NCBI GenBank assembly: GCA_018340375.1
Contig: JAFFJZ010000004.1
Coordinates: forward strand, 34,384,001-34,448,000
Length of the DNA: 64,000 nt
Origin: Gonatopus flavifemur
Taxonomy: Eukaryota; Arthropoda; Insecta; Hymenoptera; Dryinidae
Direction: 5' to 3'
The position numbers and the translations under genes are program-made. Below are positions 43,919-55,425 of this stretch, one piece after another (positions within the stretch are counted from its first letter, which is position 1; each line of letters opens with the position of its first letter). The notes beneath the pieces are model-generated. The model did not search any database. It was not told the DNA's origin and saw only the letters and a list, made by a program, of their open reading frames with translations.

Positions 43919-44256
43919 CACGGAGAAAACTGGAATAGTGAGGTTCACCATTATCGTTTAGTAGAACCTTGTTTCGTTGGAAGCACTAAGCAATCAATTT
44001 ATTCTACCAAATATAATTTAGTGAAGATTCGTGATTTCTACAAAATGGTATAGTAGTCCATGTATGATCAATATTACGAATGTTATAGTTAGTTTGACTG
44101 AGTCAATTGTCTTCACTGCGCTGTTTAGTAGCAGCAACTATTTTGTTCGTTTCAATCAACGCGCTCGGCGAAGCGAAGCGAAACGAGTCGAACGTAACCG
44201 AATATACGAACTCTCCTTGCGTACCACCGCTGTTTTGTTTAACAACGGTTATGAAG
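43919..44256. mobile_element. CACGGAGAAAACTG element, truncated second copy
   Basis: CACGGAGAAAACTGGAATAG through GTTTAGTA...TGGTATAGTAGTCCATG matches the inverted right part of 41902-42956. It stops where the large inverted-repeat element begins at 44257; no continuation was found beyond that element. Confidence 0.75.
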
Positions 44257-47200
44257 GTATGGTTGTATTCAATAATTCATGTACTTTTTACGAAAAAATG
44301 TCCAATTACGGAATAATCTTGATGTACATTGAAAATGGCACATGTCACATGGCACCTACTGTTACCCATTTGATCTCAGCTCCATTATTATGTAGCACGG
44401 ACAACAACGATCAGAAAAATATGATTCTCATACGGTTTTATTCAGTAATCCATGTACTTTCTGGCAAAAAATTTGCAATTTTGGGAATTTCAAGATGGTG
44501 CTGCAGCACGGTGGTTCAAAAAATCATAATTGATGAAAATATCAAAAAACTGAGTTTTAGCGCGTTGTACATGAGTTTTTCGAGCCACTAAATTTGAAAT
44601 TCATATCAAAGCAATGAATTTCATGATTTAAAAACAAACATGACGGCTGAAAAGATGAAATCAATCTGAATGTGTTAACTTTCCATCCGATATAGATTTT
44701 CAAATCGCCTAAATCCCCTTTTAACATCGAAATTCCATGTCAAATCCGCAGCTATCTTGCTATTGATGGAGATGATCCTTGGCCGTAGAGTTGGCTTCCG
44801 TACTATAATGATATATTGAAACAGTGGATCAAAATCCACACCCACTAATTAGACACGCGCAAATTAGGCTGTAATGTGAGTAAAAATTGTTGAACGTTTC
44901 CATAGAACATGAAATAATAAACATTTCACTAATAAAATTTTTTCATAATTGCATTTATTAATTCCTGCAACAGAAAAAACAATGAAAAAATCAGAATTCA
45001 GGATAAGTATCGAAATTCAAAATTTTTCAGATTCGCCGCTTTGTTCATTTATCACTGTTATTCATTTGTCAGCGATTGTTTTTTTGTTAACCTCTATAAT
45101 GAGTTTATCGCATTTGTCAAAAATTCACTCACGAAGATGGATCCTCTCCCATTTTTTCGACAAAAAATTTTCATTATTGGTGATGTGGATGTCCAAATTG
45201 TTGGTAACAAATTGCCAACAAAAATGCAAGTTCTGAAACTATTGTTTTTTTATATACGGCATGTAAATTCGACAATCGAAGAAAGTACACGGAATGTGAT
45301 ACGAGAAGTAGTGCTTTTCTAGGAAAAGTCCGGTATTCCAACGCAAGTTGAACACCGGTGGATGGAAAAACTGAAGAAATTGTATCATAATTGGAGCAAC
45401 TCACAAAAAACTCGTTCTAGACCATCCAATGCCCATGAAGAACAAGAATTCAGCTCAGATTTGAACAATCTGTTTGATATCGCTCATGGATCTGCGAATC
45501 AACAAATCGATGAGATGAAAAAAGAGTTTCTGTTGGATCAGAGGAACAGTCGTGAAAAGTGTATTGCGAATATATGTCCCTCGAACATAGTTAATGATTC
45601 GGATCATATCACTAGTCAAATTGAACAACAGAAGTTATTGATGAAGAAAAAGCGGAAGATGGAAATGGAGCAACAATGTTTGGGTAATTTTTATTCACAA
45701 TTTAATTTACTCAACTAGAACCATAAAAATTGTAAATAAATTATCAAAAAAATAATCCAAGTGTATTTTGGGTAGAATTTTTCATTTTTCAAATGATTGA
45801 AACAAAAGATAAATTATCAATCGATCGTTTATGTTTTGATCATTCTAAATGAAATAATATAATTTGAATCAGAAACTTCCAGTCCAAGTTCAAGTCCAAA
45901 AAGCCTCAATTCGAACTTCTCGGATATTTTCCCGCATGGAGCGGGATCGTTCGAAATCATAAAATCTCGTGGAACCGTATAGGTCATGACAGAAAAATTA
46001 GCAGCTGTATTAGATCGATGCATCATATCCGATAGAAACGCAGTACATCTTCTCGTTGCTACAGCTCAAGCCTTAGGTTGTGATCCAGATCCGTTGATCA
46101 TTAATAGGAAATCAATTCACGTTTCTAGAGAAAAATACCGTGAAGGTATAGCGGAAAAAATCAAAACGATTTTTACAGGTATTGAATTAAACGCCGTAAC
46201 TGTCCACTTTGATGGAAAACTTCTTCCAATTTACCAAAGCACGAATCGTTCGAGCGACGTCCAATAGTGGTGAGTATTGGAGAAGCAGAACAACTGTTGG
46301 CTGTACCAGAACTAGATGATGGCATGGGATCTACTCAATCAAGAGCGATTTTGAAACTCTCACGGATTGGGGTCTCAATGACAAGGTGAAAGCTTTATGC
46401 TGTGACACAACAGCTGCTAATTTGGGGCCTCATAGGGGTGCAGCAGTTCTCTCGGAGCAATTGTTAGGAAGACAACTGCTTTATTTTCCTTGTCGTCACC
46501 ACATTTTTGAGCTTATATTGAGAAGTACTTTTGAGATTAAAATTCCTGCAACATGTGGTCCAAACGTGCCTCTATTCAAGAGATTCCGGGATAACTGGAA
46601 GACTTTAGATCACATGAAATTCAGTTCTGGTATGGAAGATGAAGATTTGAAAGATATGCTGGCGACAAGAGTTGAGGAAATTGATGCCTTCGCGCGAAAA
46701 AAATTGCAAGATGATTGTTTGAGAGGTGATTACAGGGAAATTTTGGATCTAACTAGAATATTTATTGGAAAAGTTCCATCTGATGAAGTTCAATTCAAAT
46801 ATCCAGGGGCGTTTCATCATGCTCGCTGGATGGCGAAAGCGATTTATTCATTGAAGATTTATTTATTCCGTGAGCAACTGAAATTGAGTGCAGCTGAAAG
46901 AAAAGGATTATCTTCGATATGCTTTCTCATTGTTTTCGTGTACGTGGAAACCTGGTTCACTGTTCCTCATGCTATACATGCACCGAATCATGATCTTCAG
47001 TTTCTTAAAAAACTCTCGGCATATAAATCAGTGGGTGAGAAAATATCTGATGTGACATTTGCAAAAATGGCGAACCATCTTTGGTACCTTGATCCGAGAT
47101 TATCATCAATGGCATTTTTTGACACCGAGGTATCACTGGACATTAAAAGGAAAATGGTGTTGAAATTTAATGTGAATGAGGATCAGCATCCAAAAAATTC

Positions 47201-48480
47201 GAAGAGAATTGAAATTCCCCCAAAACGGATAAAAGAAGAATTACTCGATCAGGAGATGGATTATTTTATCAATTCTAAATCTCTTGGATCCTTTGATTTA
47301 TATCAGATTAATACAGATTCTTTGAAGCTTGATCCAGCTTTGTGGCGTGACAACCAGTCTTTTCAGAACGGATCCGAAATCGTCAAAGGATTGAGAATTG
47401 TAAACGACTGTGCAGAGAGAGCGGTGAATTTGGTGCGAAATTATAACAGTGTCCTGACGCAAGATGAAGAACAACGAGAATATATCATGCAAGTTGTCAG
47501 TTTACACAGGAAACAGTTTCCCAACGTTAACAAAATGGCAAATCTGAAAAATTTCGAATTTTGATACTTATTATGAATTCTGATTTTTTCATTGTTTTTT
47601 CTGTTGCAGGAATTAATGAATGCAATTATGAAAAAATTTTATTAGTGAAATGTTTATTATTTCATGTTCTATGGAAACGTTCAACAATTTTTACTCACAT
47701 TACAGCCTAATTTGCGCGTGCCTAATTAGTGAGTGTGGATTTTGATCCACTGTTTCAATATATCATTAGAGTACAAAAGCCAACTCTAGCGTCAAGGATC
47801 ATCTCCATCAATAGCAAGATAGCTGCGGATTTGACATGGAATTTTGATGTTGAAAGGGGATTTAGGCGATTTGAAAATCTATATCGGATGGAAAGTTAGC
47901 ACATTCAGATTGATTTCATCTTTTCAGTCGTCATATTTGTTTTCAAATCATGAATTTCATTGCTTTGATATGAATTTCAGATTTAGTGACTCAAAAATCT
48001 CATGTACAACGCGCTCGAACTCAATCTTTTGATATTTTCATCAATTATGATTTTTTGAAACATCGTACTACAGCATCATCCTGAAATTTCCAAAATTGCA
48101 ATTCTTTTTCTAAGAAGTACATGGATTACTGAATAAAACCGTATGAGAATCATATTTTTCTGATAGTTGTTGTCCGTGCTACATAATAATGGAGCTGAGA
48201 TCAAATGGGTAACAGTAGGTGCCATGTGACATGTGCCATTCTTAATGTACATCAAGATTATTCCGAAATTGGACATTTTTTCGCAAAAAGTACATGGATT
48301 ATTGAAAACAACCATACAAGAATCATATTTTTCCGATACTTTTTGTTTATACTACATAATATTGAAGAAGGGGTCAAATGAGAAACTGTAGGTGCCCTGT
48401 GGCACGGGTTATAATTAAGATACAGCAAAATGCTTTTGCAAGGATTTTTTTTTATTTTTATGGAACACATTCAGGGGACG
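44257..48480. mobile_element. ~4.1-kb element with ~785-bp inverted repeats around a hAT-like gene
   Basis: The left arm (44257-45045) and right arm (47536-48317) are inverse copies at roughly 90%: AATTAATGAATGCAA, CCTAATTTGCGCGTG, GATCATCTCCATCAAT and ACATGGATTA(C)TGAA all recur inverted. On the right, ~175-bp sub-terminal units repeat in tandem (AAGTACATGGATTA... at 48115 and 48290), the second running to ~48480. The left arm starts inside such a unit, so the left end is truncated or rearranged. The arms surround the pseudogene in the next entry. Confidence 0.8.
45137..47564 (+). pseudogene. hAT-like transposase gene of the long-inverted-repeat element (broken)
   Basis: ATG at 45137. The N-terminal part (45137-45718) includes KLPTKMQVLKLLFFYIRH and LFDIAHGSANQQIDEMKKEF, interrupted by TAG at 45320. 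A second block starts near 45986 (MTEKLAAVLDRC) with a possible first catalytic aspartate in HFDGK and a frame break near 46260. The third block (open from about 46330) holds CCDTTAANLG (D at 46404-46406) and, ~30 residues on, CRHHIFEL: the D...CxxH pattern of hAT/RNase H-fold transposases. It ends with NDCAERAVNLV...LTQDEEQREY. I recognise this arrangement from arthropod mobile-element proteins but cannot name the family. The last ~10 codons lie inside the right inverted arm. Lesions: one stop, another stop near 45978, and at least one frameshift. Confidence 0.7.
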
Positions 48481-48514
48481 CCCTCATCAAAATTCGAAAA
48501 AAACCAAAATAAGA

Positions 48515-48740
48515 GCCACTCTAGGCCATATACATTTCATATATGGCGTTATGTATCCTATATATGAGTCATGTTTGGTCATTATACGGATTGAACAATT
48601 GTATACGAATTTTATATGGTCATATATGCCACATATATGAATTACATATGATTTATATATGACCATATATGATTCGTACCAAATCCATATATGAATCAAA
48701 TACAGTTTATATATGGGCCATATATGAATAATTTTCGCAA
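48515..48740. repeat. CATATATG-rich palindromic patch
   Basis: CCATATATG/CATATATGG words recur at least eight times in both orientations within 220 bp. Likely a small self-complementary element. Confidence 0.6.
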
Positions 48741-49115
48741 GGGATTTTAATAATACTTTCAAGAAATCTTCAAGAGATATTCGAGAGTTCTTCAGAAAGT
48801 CTTCAGGAGGGATTTAAGAATTCTTCAAGAAGGATTTAAGATCTCTTCAAGAGCTCTTCAAGACATCTTTAAGAAATCATTGCGAATTCGTGAACATTTC
48901 TCGAAGATGTCTTTTAGATTTCTTGAAGACAACTGAGAGATATCTATTGGTGTTGCATAAGACATCTTCTCGCTCACGAGAAGAGATCTTTTGGGAAGGT
49001 CTTGCAAGAGCTCTTGCAGTTTTCAAAGACATCTTTTAGATATCTCAAAGAGCTCTTTTCGTCTGTATGGCATCTTTGAGATTTCTAAAAGAGCTCTTCT
49101 TGTCTGTGTGGGTAG
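48741..49115. repeat. CTTCAAGA-word inverted array
   Basis: The left half reiterates CTTCAAGA(A/G)ATC and AAGAGCTCTTCAAGA; the right half reiterates AGACATCTT and AAAGAGCTCTT. The whole stretch resembles a foldback grown by short-word amplification. Confidence 0.55.
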
Positions 49116-49229
49116 GTTTCCTTTCCTGAGACAACGTAATGGTCATAGTTTGGTGCGCATGGTTTGATTGGGCTGGAAATATAAGAAACTTTTTAACCTT
49201 AATTTTCATTTTCTCATTAACCCACACAG

Positions 49230-49550
49230 CTAGAAGAAGATTTTGTTGCTTTGTTTCCTGGGAAAAGTGATGCCCTTTCCACAAATTGGCCCGAGATTGT
49301 GAGAAAACTGAATGTTTCGTCTCATAATGATAGTGGTCAGTTCCGGTCTTTTAGTTTTGAACGATTTCTTGAATTTAGTAATGATGAAACAGAAGTCAAC
49401 AATTTATTTTATTCTTCAGATCGCAGTGATGCCAAAATATTGTTCGACTTTTGTCGATTAGTAACATCAAAACAGTCATATAAACGAGTTACAAGAACCT
49501 GGGTTGCGACGAAAGAAGAGATAATTGAAGGTTTTATCCTACACATCAAA
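49230..49550 (+). CDS. Candidate internal exon of an unrecognised gene
   Basis: A CCCACACAG acceptor ends at 49229 and an AAA|GTAAAT donor follows 49549. Between them one frame is open for ~107 codons (begins LEEDFVALFPGKSDALS, ends EIIEGFILHIK), phase-compatible, with acidic and basic residues mixed as in real proteins. The frame continues past the donor to 49664, but the composition becomes low-complexity. No family is recognised. It could belong to a host gene or to a large mobile element; no neighbouring exons were found with confidence. Confidence 0.4.
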
Positions 49551-49664
49551 GTAAATTCAAATTCATTTTTCCATTCTCAAACCTCAATGCACGCATTTCA
49601 ATTTTTGACTGAGTTTCCGCACACGAAATTCAACATACACTTGCATTTCTTCGCTTTTCAATAG

Positions 49665-50755
49665 ATTCATGCTAATGCATCTATCATTCAAACTTCAGTT
49701 TCCCCTTTAAAAAGTATAGATGTTGAATTTACATGATTTTCAAATGCCACATGTTTTGAATTCGTACAGAATTATGCTCGTTCATGTGCGTGCACTGAGG
49801 GTGAATCAATTAGTTCAAAAAATATTGATTATTTGAGTTTAAGTCAAGGTTACTATTTGTGCTCCTTAATAATTCTAGAAATGTTCATTTCAAGGTCATT
49901 GATAATATACAAATTGGGACTGCACGTCCCACGTGTGCTGAGGATGCCGTTTTAACATCTCGCAGATGTTCACGAGGATACCTGAAGATACCTCGAATGA
50001 TAACCACGCACGGATATCGAATACACATGATATCGCACAGGGATATCGATTCCGGACATTGAATAGGTACTGAAACGATACGGTATATCGATCGATGTAT
50101 AGCCGAGATGGGATTATTCAACGAAATATAACCCTGCTGACGGTTATGTATTATAAACAATAACTAAAATAGTCCTCAAGGTAATTTTATAACGTATCCT
50201 ACAACTATTCGAAATCCCGATTAAAATATAACAACTTTTGGCGTATTCCAACGTCATTGGCGATGAATGTTTCTTTAATAGCAATTTGAGAAGAAATGTA
50301 CGACTATAATTTTTGTAGATTTGGCTATTCAAATTTTGAATCATACAATGGTCTTGATGATGTATAATGACCATTTTGATGGATTTGCACATAACCTACT
50401 CATTATCGTTTGTGGTTTTTGATTGTCTGATGGGATTGATGCAGGTTGAATTGTATGTTTTCAGGAATTCATTACATACGCGTTGAGTATATTCAATTCC
50501 TTTGTTCACAACGTGTTATCATTTGGAGTGATTAGGAATTCCTTGAAGTCAATTGAAGTTCCAACCGAATGGAGTTACCCATACAATACTAGTTTGGAAA
50601 GAGTTCATGAAGAATTCAATGGGAATTCGAAGAATTATTGATGAATTTGTTACAATTCTTTTTGAACTTCTACCATGTGTGGATACTCATCAATTCCACT
50701 TCAAGTGTGAATCGGTGAGATCAGATTGTAATCAATCTCATTCAATTGTAATTTA
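49665..50755. other. No gene recognised
   Basis: Low-complexity AT-rich DNA. 50060-50095 has ACGATACGGTATATCGATCG. No repeat ends were identified. Confidence 0.4.
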
Positions 50756-50988
50756 TTGAATGTTAAAGAGGGCCACAGTCATCGAATGCATCGGTTTCGA
50801 CAATCATGTAGAGTTCTTATTCTTGGGTTCATACTTTGCAGGCCCACGTTGTGTTTTTGTTTTGTTTTGTTTTTATTTTTTGTTGAATACACATTTTGTA
50901 AAGTGGACAGTTTACCTGTTGATGTACGCCTGAATCATTACGAATTTCGCTGGAATCCGGAAACAATCAGTGGATTGTTCCGGAAGGT
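50756..50988 (+). CDS. Candidate first exon with a hydrophobic segment
   Basis: ATG at 50756 (or 50789). Residues ~20-45 are very hydrophobic (VLILGFILC, LCFCFVLFLFFVEY) like a signal peptide or membrane anchor, partly encoded by a TTTTGTTTTG repeat. KVDSLPVDVRLNHYEFRWNPETISGLFRK follows in pieces, ending at a strong CGGAAG|GTAAGT donor (50988). No family is recognised and no second exon was found. The T-rich repeat makes chance possible. Confidence 0.3.
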
Positions 50989-51855
50989 AAGTTTGTCCAT
51001 ATATTCATTTATACTGGCTGAGAAAGATCTTCTACTTACCAGATGACGAAGCTTTCTTCACACAGGGGAAAATTTCGTATATTCTTCACATGCGTGTATC
51101 TTTTAAACCCTCCACTCTCGACTTGCATTAAATATTGAAAGAACAAATGTGTAAAATTAACACAGAAATGTTAAGCTGACACTGGAAACCTCATCATTAG
51201 ACAATTTAGTATGTTGATCCTCAACACAAACTTTGAGTGTATCGTTTGTAGTAAGGAGTTTTCAACTTTGCATTGTATCACAATGATAAATGTTATTGAA
51301 ATATCATTAATGTTATTCAGAATATTGTAATGACGCCTGAATTCTATATCTGAGTGACATCAAGATCTCACAGCATATAAAATGAGTAAATAATAATCCT
51401 GGCGATTTCATAATGACCAATTCTTGTTTAACTCTTAGATGTTTTCTGGTAAGCTTAAAATTTAGTAAAAAAATAGTTGCTTCATGGTTTTTACCTTACA
51501 ATGGCAAATTTTCGACCGGAAGTAACGGTTTGTTTATAAAGCTTTCTCGTCAAAAGGTTATCAAGAAATGTAGTATGTTTCCGAAATCTTTTTGATATTC
51601 CTGAGATGAAAACCCAAACATCATCCCGAAATAACTGAAATTCACAAAATTGAGATCGGTGTAATTTTTATCAATTTTTGTTCCAAGAAAATTCCAAAAA
51701 CACCATAAAGTTACCAAAACCAATATTTCCACCCAATTGTAAAAGCAGCTGAACGGCATCGTTTGATCTCTTTTTGGTTCACCGAGATCCGCCGGGGTAG
51801 ATCAGTGTCATGTTCCAAATATATAGCTATATCAAGAAACATTTAGTTTTTCATA
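50989..51855. other. No gene recognised
   Basis: AT-rich, with no paired ends or domains visible. Confidence 0.4.
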
Positions 51856-52132
51856 CACGGAAAGACCGAGTTTGTCGATATTTAGAAAAATGACCGTCAA
51901 TTTAGGGAAAAAGGGAATCATTGAAGAATATTCGTAGTGAATTTATCATAAATTGATAGTTTCACTGTGAGAAATAACTATAAGACGATCAACCTTTGAT
52001 ATTTTCACTAAGAATTTTCGGTAAACTCACTACGAATATTTTTCAGCGATCCTCTTTTTTCCTAAATGGTCAGTCATTTTTCTAAATATTCAAAATGAAC
52101 TGTTCATCATCAATAAACTCGGTCTTTCCGTG
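51856..52132. mobile_element. CACGGAAAGACCGAG foldback element (277 bp)
   Basis: TA + CACGGAAAGACCGAGTTTGT at the left; AACTCGGTCTTTCCGTG + TA at the right. Arms continue through ATTTAGAAAAATGAC / GTCATTTTTCTAAAT and GAATATTCGTAGTGA / TCACTACGAATATT. Confidence 0.85.
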
Positions 52133-52591
52133 TATATATCCTCATAGTGAGCCGGAAAACAAACATATGATATACATTTACAATTATTTCCCTTGGAATA
52201 TTGAAATTAAGTTCAATACATAGAACATTATATTATGATATAAGAAACAAATTCATCTCACAAAATTTATTTTCTCGAATAAACAATAAATGATGCGTTC
52301 ATTGAAATTGATTGAACAAATTAAAATCAATCTCCGTTGATGAATTCTTGAATTCATATCAAAGTACAATAAATAGATCAGAGGAATGTAATACAAATCA
52401 AGATTCTAGTAAATGGAATGGAAATTGGTCCATGAGTTCGTGGAAAAGTTCAAGAACGGACTGGAATGACACAATGAAAATATAGAAAGAACAATAGATG
52501 AGCAATGCTAGAATGAGAATTATTATACAAGTTTGTGTAATGACACAAGAACGCACTGAACTGTAGTGATTCAGATACAACAACGATACCA
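52133..52591. other. No gene recognised
   Basis: AT-rich DNA leading into the microsatellite. Confidence 0.4.
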
Positions 52592-52662
52592 ACAACAATA
52601 ATGATAATAATAATCATAATGATGATGATGATGATGATGATAATGATAATGATAATAATAAC

Positions 52663-52699
<37 letters not shown>

Positions 52700-52713
52700 T
52701 TTTTTTTTTTTTT
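52592..52713. repeat. (GAT/AAT)n microsatellite and T-run at the LINE 3' end
   Basis: ATGATAATAAT, then GAT repeats, then AAT repeats to 52699, followed by 14 Ts (52700-52713). Read on the minus strand this is the LINE's A-tail followed by ATT/ATC repeats. Confidence 0.85.
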
Positions 52714-53800
52714 ATAGAGGTGGAAATGCTTTATGCACCGTCAGGGAGCTGATGTCATCGCTCCCCGGTATGTGGGACTCCTGCTTCAGCTGAAGATGTT
52801 AAGCGCCTATTGCAGTTTACCCACTAAAACCCATCTCTTCCCTCCTCGCACCCAGCCCGGAACCGTTCATCACATTACTTCGAGCTGGGCCCTTTTTTCC
52901 CCCTGTAGCCGAAAGACCGCCGCCAGTTACCCTGCCCTGTCCAGGTCCACCTTCTTGAGGCGGAGGATGGACTGTACGAAGGAGTCCACCGCCCGCCAAC
53001 TGGAGTCATCTCGGAGCATCAGACGCACGATGTTCTCGGGAGTGATGTCCCCGAGCTCCGTTTGTAGCGCCATCCGATGTGCTTCCCACCGAGCACACTC
53101 GAAAAACGTGTGCTCGGCATGGTCCCTCTCGTCGGGACAATAGAGGCACTCGGGTGACGCTACTTTCCCCATTTGGTGCAGGTACTTCCTGAAGTATCCA
53201 TGACCAGTAAGGAACTGGGTCAGGAAGTACCCCACCTCTCCATGCTCGCGCTCTGTCCACGGTCTGACCAGAGGGATGAGTCTTGCGGTCCATCTTCCCC
53301 TGGTCTCCCCGTCCCAGGAGGCCTGCCACGCGAGGAACGTGCGGGTACGTTCCTCGGCCGCCACTGCGCTTCTTTGCTCTCCAGCCCTGCTTCGCCGGAA
53401 GATGCTTTGTCGTTCCCCAGCGAGAAGCGCAACGGGAACGACTCCGGACACAACGAACACCGCAGGACCGGAGACCGTGCGATATGCAGACGCGACCCGA
53501 AGCGCTCCGAGTCTTTGGGCTCGCTCCAGTCGCGCACTGCAGCTCTTCTTCTCCGTGGCATGCCCTCAGATCTCGGCACCATATAGGAGGACCGAGTTGA
53601 CCGTGGACATCAGCAATCGTCTCCTGCTTGACTCACCGACGTGCGCCATGAGCCTGCTAAGAGCTGTGACCTTCTTAGCGGCTTTGTCGGCAGCCCCCAG
53701 ATGTGATCCCGGAAGCTAAGCCTCCGGTCCACTGTAAGGCCCAGGTACCGTGCCGCGGGCTTCGACTCCACTACTTCCTGCCCCACCCGCAGAGGTGTAA
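52714..53800 (-). mobile_element. 5'-truncated R1/jockey-like LINE fragment
   Basis: A ~1.1-kb GC-rich block (well above its AT-rich surroundings) with sharp borders, an A-tail at its minus-strand 3' end and coding similarity to LINE reverse-transcriptase C-terminal regions. The 5' part of the element is absent, as is usual for target-primed insertion. Confidence 0.75.
52927..53798 (-). pseudogene. LINE ORF2 C-terminal region (broken)
   Basis: Starting at 53798 the minus strand reads PLRVGQEVVESKPAARYLGL and TVDRRLSFRDH, the thumb region after the RT palm. A frame break near 53700 and further breaks/stop near 53560 follow. From 53460 to 52927 one frame is open: RWTARLIP, GEVGYFLTQFLTGHGYFRKY, and a CCHC zinc-binding motif CLYCPDERDHAEHTFFEC typical of R1/jockey-type LINEs. 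A catalytically essential RT palm is not present. The frame ends DLDRAG at 52927. On the plus strand, long frames at 53173-53719 are shadows created by the high GC content. Confidence 0.75.
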
Positions 53801-54904
53801 CTTACTTCAACTTGCAGAATCCATCAATTTTGACGAAAATACAAGGTGTGACATCGTATACGACCCGATCATTGCACTTGATTGACATTGTAATCACATA
53901 CGGTTTGTTTAGCTTAAATCAACCATTCGTGATCCGAATCAACCAATCAGGTGACAGCTCGAAACAGTTTCATCTGAAGCACATATGACTTCAAAGGGCA
54001 AATTGTTATTTCAAATGGAAAAAGAATTGTCTTTGAAGATCAACCAAATCCGTCCTTCTTAGGATGAATACATTTTCTAAACGTAGAAACGCGCTCGAAC
54101 CTGCACACAATTTGAATTGGATTTTGATCTAAACATGAATGATCTTGAGTGATCTCAAGTAAGTTATTAACGTTCGATAAACCCTTTATAATCATCGAAT
54201 GATGTAAAAAGGGTGAATTCGAATAAATTCATCATTGTTCAATGTTGTGGTTGGGATAAGTCGAAAACACATTCTTCAGAAGAATCATTTGAAACGGCCG
54301 AGGATTGATCTAACATACATTGATTCTCGACCAATCAGAATACAGGATTCGGAATTCAATCTCTTGTGTTAAACTGACTAATCAAACCGTTCAAATTGGG
54401 TATCGGATGAATGAAAATTCTCATGTTTTCTTCTTTACATGAAAATTCTGATTGAAAACGAGTAGTTATACTTTTTCCTCTCACTTGATCCCTATCTCTA
54501 CGAAATAACACTATTTTACATTCGTCTGCGTAATAAAAATCATTACTGAAATTACAACTTTCGCCTACAGCATATCGTGATAAGAATTCATGACAATAAT
54601 CAATTTTCCCACAGTGTCGACGAATTCAATCGTTCTACATAGAAAATTTACTAATTTGTATGTTGGTAAATCGTATCGATTATACCGATCAGCTGATCGT
54701 ATGAGCGCCCTCTGCAAGCACCTTCCTCTCTTGTTCTGTTATGACGCTCCTGAATGACCGATGGATCCACCTCATAATTAGTCAACTTTAATCAATTATA
54801 TCTCGGAAATTATGCGTCGGAGAGCATTGTGCAAAAGGACAAATCGTTTTAGAATTCCATCAGGAATCTACTCCCAAAAAAGAATGCGGGAATTTTGAAT
54901 CACC
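53801..54904. other. No gene; transposon-end relic at 54785-54907
   Basis: 53880-54380 is AT-rich with paired AATCAACCAATCAG / TGATTG-like words but no clear borders. TTTTGAATCACCCTGTATA near 54890 matches the relic at 10718. Confidence 0.4.
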
Positions 54905-55425
54905 CTGTATACATTTAGTACACATGACAAAGTTACAGAAACATCTTTTTCAACGACAACAAAATTACATGTGAAACTTTCAACGCGGTTTCCTCAAAGC
55001 CACTTGTTAAATTGGCCTTACAAATCGCTCCAACAATTTCTGTCTAATTGACTTCGAATTCCAACAGCATCTTTCTTGTGCAATTTCGCAGAGACACACG
55101 TACGGATTATCCAAAAAATGGCGGACGTTTGAATTTCAAGATCGAATTGCCGATGAAAAATCTTCGTGTTGCATGCTCATAAAATGAGAAGTTTTCAATT
55201 AATCAAGGATTCCGTACGTGTTTCTCTGCGAGATTGTATTAGGAAGATGCTGTTGAAATTTTGAGTCAATCGGACGAAAATTTTTGGAGCGATTTTTAAG
55301 GCCAATTTGAAAAGTGGTTTCGAGAAAACCGCGTTTCAAGTTCCACATGTAATTTTGTTGTTGTTAACAGAAATGTTTTTTGTTACTTTGACATGTGTAA
55401 TGAATGTATATATAATCATTTTCCT
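54905..55425. repeat. ~520-bp foldback
   Basis: The left arm (CACATGACAAAGTTAC, ACAAAATTACATGTG, AAATTGGCCTTA, CACACGTACGGA) is mirrored at the right (GTAACTTTGACATGTG-like, CACATGTAATTTTGT, TAAGGCCAATTTG, TCCGTACGTGT). The spacer of ~80 bp lies near 55130-55205. No coding. Confidence 0.75.

Noticed and set aside
41902..44256. A single large palindromic element formed by the two CACGGAGA copies
   Set aside because: The first copy has both of its own ends with TA flanks, so these are two insertions in opposite orientation, separated by ~960 bp.
44031..44591. A 186-codon frame across the CACGGAGA copy and the long-TIR arm
   Set aside because: It spans the junction of two repeats and similar text is out of frame or inverted in the other arm.
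44257..47564. An integrated virus-derived locus
   Set aside because: Only transposase-like coding and inverted repeats are visible; no structural or replication genes of any virus family were recognised in the window.
53173..53719. Several long plus-strand frames
   Set aside because: They are shadows of the GC-rich LINE coding strand; the minus strand carries the recognisable zinc-binding and LINE motifs.
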